From Diphasiastrum complanatum (Eukaryota > Streptophyta > Lycopodiopsida > Lycopodiales > Lycopodiaceae), in assembly GCA_029204225.1 (NCBI GenBank), contig CM055109.1, positions 6,175,911-6,239,910 of the forward strand: a stretch of DNA of 64,000 nt, written 5' to 3'. Of this stretch, positions 12,843 to 64,000 are shown one piece after another; the first letter of the stretch is position 1; each line of letters starts with the position of its first letter. Made by a program: the position numbers and the translations under genes. A model generated the notes under the pieces. It saw nothing but the letters and a program-made list of their open reading frames with translations, had not been told where the DNA came from and searched no databases.

Positions 12843-13253
12843 GTACTAAGGACTGGAAAATGTCCTAAGTTATCTCCTCGTTATGCAGGGCCATTCCGTA
12901 TAGTAAAGAAACTCCATCGAAATGCGTACCAGCTAGAACTCCCTCAAGGTGTTAAGGTACATCCAGTTTTTCACATTAGTCGTTTAAAGGAACGACTTGG
13001 TGGCAAGGATAACTTAATGCCTCAGGAGGACTTAGTTCGGCTGGAGGACCTATCATCCTTTGTACCTACAGAACCACAGGCCATTGTTGATGTACGTCAA
13101 CGTGGACTCAGAAACCGGCAGGTAACTGAGTACTTGGTTCGTTGGAAAGGAAATTCCGAGGACGATGACACTTGGGAAAAGGAATTTGACCTTAAACCTA
13201 TGAATTATCCATTGTTCACTCCATGCAACCACAAATGGTCACTCGATGCATAA
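12843..13253 (+). pseudogene. Ty3-gypsy integrase C-terminus with chromodomain
   Basis: The frame reads LSPRYAGPFRIVKKLHRNAY and HPVFHISRLKERLGG, which is the typical end of plant gypsy integrases. It continues with VTEYLVRWKGNSEDDDTWEK, a chromodomain core (Y-L-V-R-W-K-G, then the acidic D-D-T-W-E). Such chromodomains steer chromovirus integration. Nothing of the rest of pol precedes it: the neighbour is Copia RNase H, giving a chimeric 186-aa open frame starting at 12693. A related decayed copy lies at 61130-61480. Confidence 0.88.
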
Positions 13254-13564
13254 TTTCAATGATATTTATCATTCTACATAACTAATAGATTTTAGAAATC
13301 GCAGTATGCTCATACAAGATCATGCTTCAGCTCACACCACATTTTGAAAGTTCTAAATTTTCTGAAGGCACAAAAAAGAAAACATCAAAAATGTGCTCTA
13401 GAGAGGAGCATGTTTTTTTATATTCAGTTTGGCTGCTAGAAGTTTGCAGAAGGACAAGGAAGCATCAACCACTATATATGCTAAAATCAAAATTCGAGTG
13501 CATCTAATACAAGAGTATATGAGTACAAATATAAACATAATGGTAATGGTAATTGGATAACATG
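13254..13564. other. No feature recognised
   Basis: Short stretch between the gypsy fragment and the minus-strand LINE fragment. No LTR end could be defined. Confidence 0.35.
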
Positions 13565-14325
13565 CTGTCATCAGGACCTGCTACTACTGAAGATAGATAT
13601 CATAGTATAAGCATCTCCCTTACCATGAGTGCAAACAACGTGGATCCACATAGGCTATAATAGATCTCAATGTGACAGATGCATCTCATAATAGGCAACG
13701 ATATCTCCCTCTGATGTCATAATAGAATGGGCATCTGAATAGAAACTGATCCTCAGACTCCACTTCCGATAGGGAACATAGTTGACATGTCCTCTCCTTG
13801 GGATACCCTGGAAGCATCAAGTCTCAATCTTGAGCTAATGTGATGAGATGCGAAGCTGGCTAATATGAATCTCAGACCATGTGATAATCCTGAGTCCAAG
13901 TAGCGTCGTAACATTGGGAACCCTACTGTATCCAACTCCAAGAAATGAGTTCGATAGTAGTTGGGTTTGACCCCTAACTGACCTCACCGTGCGCGGATAA
14001 GGTATGCTCGATATAGAAAACGGCTGATGTAGCCATGAGTGCCTGATGGGAGGTCCATGATAGAAATGCCAAGCGTGCCAACTAAACAGGAGGCTTGAGA
14101 AACCAAGATAATCTATAGCCATGGCTATGAAGGTGTTGAGATGAGATGAGTGCTGCTAGTGTGTACACATCTATGCTCGTCCATGGAAAAAGATTTGACT
14201 TTCTGGATATAAGTGATAAGCCGAAAGATAGCGTCAAGCAGTATAGGTGAAACTGCAAACTCAACTAGAATGATCTGATGTGGGATGGGGGGTTTAGTGC
14301 TTATCACATGTGACAACATAAGTGT
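13565..14325 (-). pseudogene. Degenerate LINE ORF2 3' part
   Basis: Minus-strand translations match the other LINE copies here. QIILVEFAVSPILLDAIFRL corresponds to EIILAEFATPPIQIEAAFQL at about 33070. SHGYRLSWF corresponds to TQGYRLSWF. YLDSGLSHGLRFIL corresponds to the copy at 58644. A zinc-knuckle region like DQFLFRCPFYY and VDPRC follow near 13570-13740. Several frameshifts and stops are present. It lies downstream of the host gene in the same orientation. Confidence 0.82.
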
Positions 14326-15581
14326 TAGAAATAAATGACTATGCTGAAGTTAATCCACAGGTTACTTTGACCCAAAAGGTCGAGATTTGTGTAACCATGG
14401 GTATTTAGTTATTTAGGCCATCTTAATGCCCACATTCCCAACAAATGACAGCAAAACTGTGGAGTTCTTAGTTGTTCAATCAATCGAGCATATGACATGC
14501 ACAATCTCACCACTCTGAAACTCCAGTAAGCAAAAGGATTACACCTACTGAGAGCGACGTGTAAATTGTGGAGTTAAACCATAAAATTGTGGAGTTAAAC
14601 CATATGCCGGACAAGCAATTGATAAGTACCAATATTATGGAGGACCCAAATTTAAAATATTGATCAACACTGGCCTCTGTAAGTACTAATCAATGAAGGA
14701 TACAAGGGAAAAATGTGTTTCATAAACCCAAAAAAGTAAATAAATACACAGGTTACTGGTTACACCTTCGGATTCCTGCAGGAAAGGTGTTGATTGGATA
14801 CCATAAGCCTCACATTTGACAAGATTTATAATCTATTGTGAAAATCATCTTGGTGTTTCTATCTGGGTGCATCCCTACCAAACAGGCTCAGTCATGGAAG
14901 AAGATTCCCTTGACTAATTATTACTATGCACATATATACAAGTATCCATGCTGTTGCAATACCAAAAATAAAGACAATGGAATTATGGTCTTCATCAATA
15001 CTCCAAAAAGATTCTGTGCATGACAAAAACTTGGAAGTTGTGTCAAGCATAATAAGATAGAAAGAGCAACTAATGACTCAATAAAAGAGAATCATTATTG
15101 GAACTTGAATTGCTGATATCCAAGAAAATCTACAAGCCAAAGTCATGAATAAAAGAGGCTTGTAAGGTCATATGTACAGAAGCTGATTATGCTCAGCCTG
15201 AAATCAATTTCTAATAAAAACCCATCAGAGTTCAAAGTCTGTTTTCTATAATCATTCCAGTCAAAACTGAATCTGAGACTAGACTATCCTTTATTCAAAC
15301 AATGTGCTACAGCCCTCATTTCTACCAAAATGAGCCTTAAAGCGGAACTGCGGTTGGTTTCCTCATACAAGGCTTTTATTTGGTTTCCATGTACAAAGGG
15401 AACATGGGGACTTGAGCTACAAGTTGCTGTGGTGATAGCAATGCCACATTTATATCAGGCATACCATGCGATGCCCATAAGAACAATCAAAAGAACCCAT
15501 AATTTTTGCAGAATTTGTACACTTCCTTTATTTATGTAGCTGATCCAATAATTGAATATCAGCAGCCAAGCAGATACATTG
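14326..15581 (-). other. 3' flank / 3' UTR of the TPR-J gene
   Basis: No coding similarity. The part next to 15581 should be 3' untranslated sequence. AATAAA hexamers on the minus strand occur at 15527-15532, about 50 nt after the stop, and near 15375-15380. Confidence 0.4.
15527..15532 (-). terminator. Possible polyadenylation signal AATAAA
   Basis: The minus strand reads AATAAA within ATAAATAAAGG, about 50 nt downstream of the TAG stop. Plant poly(A) signals are loose, so this is only a candidate. Confidence 0.3.

Positions 15582-64000
<48,419 letters not shown>

Noticed and set aside
15527-15532. Definite terminator for the TPR-J gene
   Set aside because: AATAAA is common in AT-rich sequence and plant signals are loose, so it is kept only as a low-confidence candidate.

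Overview
The window looks like nuclear DNA of a land plant with a large, transposon-rich genome. The evidence is Ty1-copia and chromodomain Ty3-gypsy retrotransposons with plant-type initiator-Met tRNA primer sites (TGGTATCAGAGC), L1-type LINEs, a hAT transposase remnant, long dinucleotide microsatellites, and one host gene with very long introns. A fern, gymnosperm or lycophyte is more likely than a compact-genome angiosperm, but the window alone cannot settle the species.

Only one host gene is clearly supported. It lies on the minus strand and fills about three quarters of the window, from the stop codon at 15582 to beyond 64000, where its 5' end is missing. Eleven coding exons join with consistent phases into a tetratricopeptide-repeat (TPR) plus C-terminal J-domain co-chaperone of the plant TPR/DnaJ type (DNAJC7-like). 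The junction between J-domain exons at 41429 and 15860 is exact (DPSK|RLNYD), so the intervening 25.6 kb is a single intron. That intron holds a candidate MITE, a perfect 27-bp inverted repeat, a hAT remnant, a degenerate Copia, a gag-only LTR element, several LINE copies, a broken gypsy element and an isolated LTR.

Left of the gene (1-15.5 kb) is repeat-derived. A structurally complete, apparently very young Copia element (2273-8133, LTRs that look identical, TTATG target duplication, intact 1316-aa polyprotein) sits 7 bp inside the LTR of an older element. Older Copia and gypsy fragments and a minus-strand LINE follow.

The introns on the right (41.4-64 kb) contain further LINE 3' ends, a decayed Copia with LTR and primer site, and gypsy fragments. 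The LINE 3' ends share a short terminal hairpin upstream of an AAGACATTAATAAA-like motif and mostly run straight into (TC)n tracts. This suggests that several microsatellites here grew from LINE tails. An 80-bp tRNA-like insertion with 16-bp target duplications inside one LINE reverse transcriptase looks like a very short SINE.

All boundaries were read by eye. Splice sites are supported by consensus and reading-frame continuity. Ages and family assignments have not been checked by alignment or database search.
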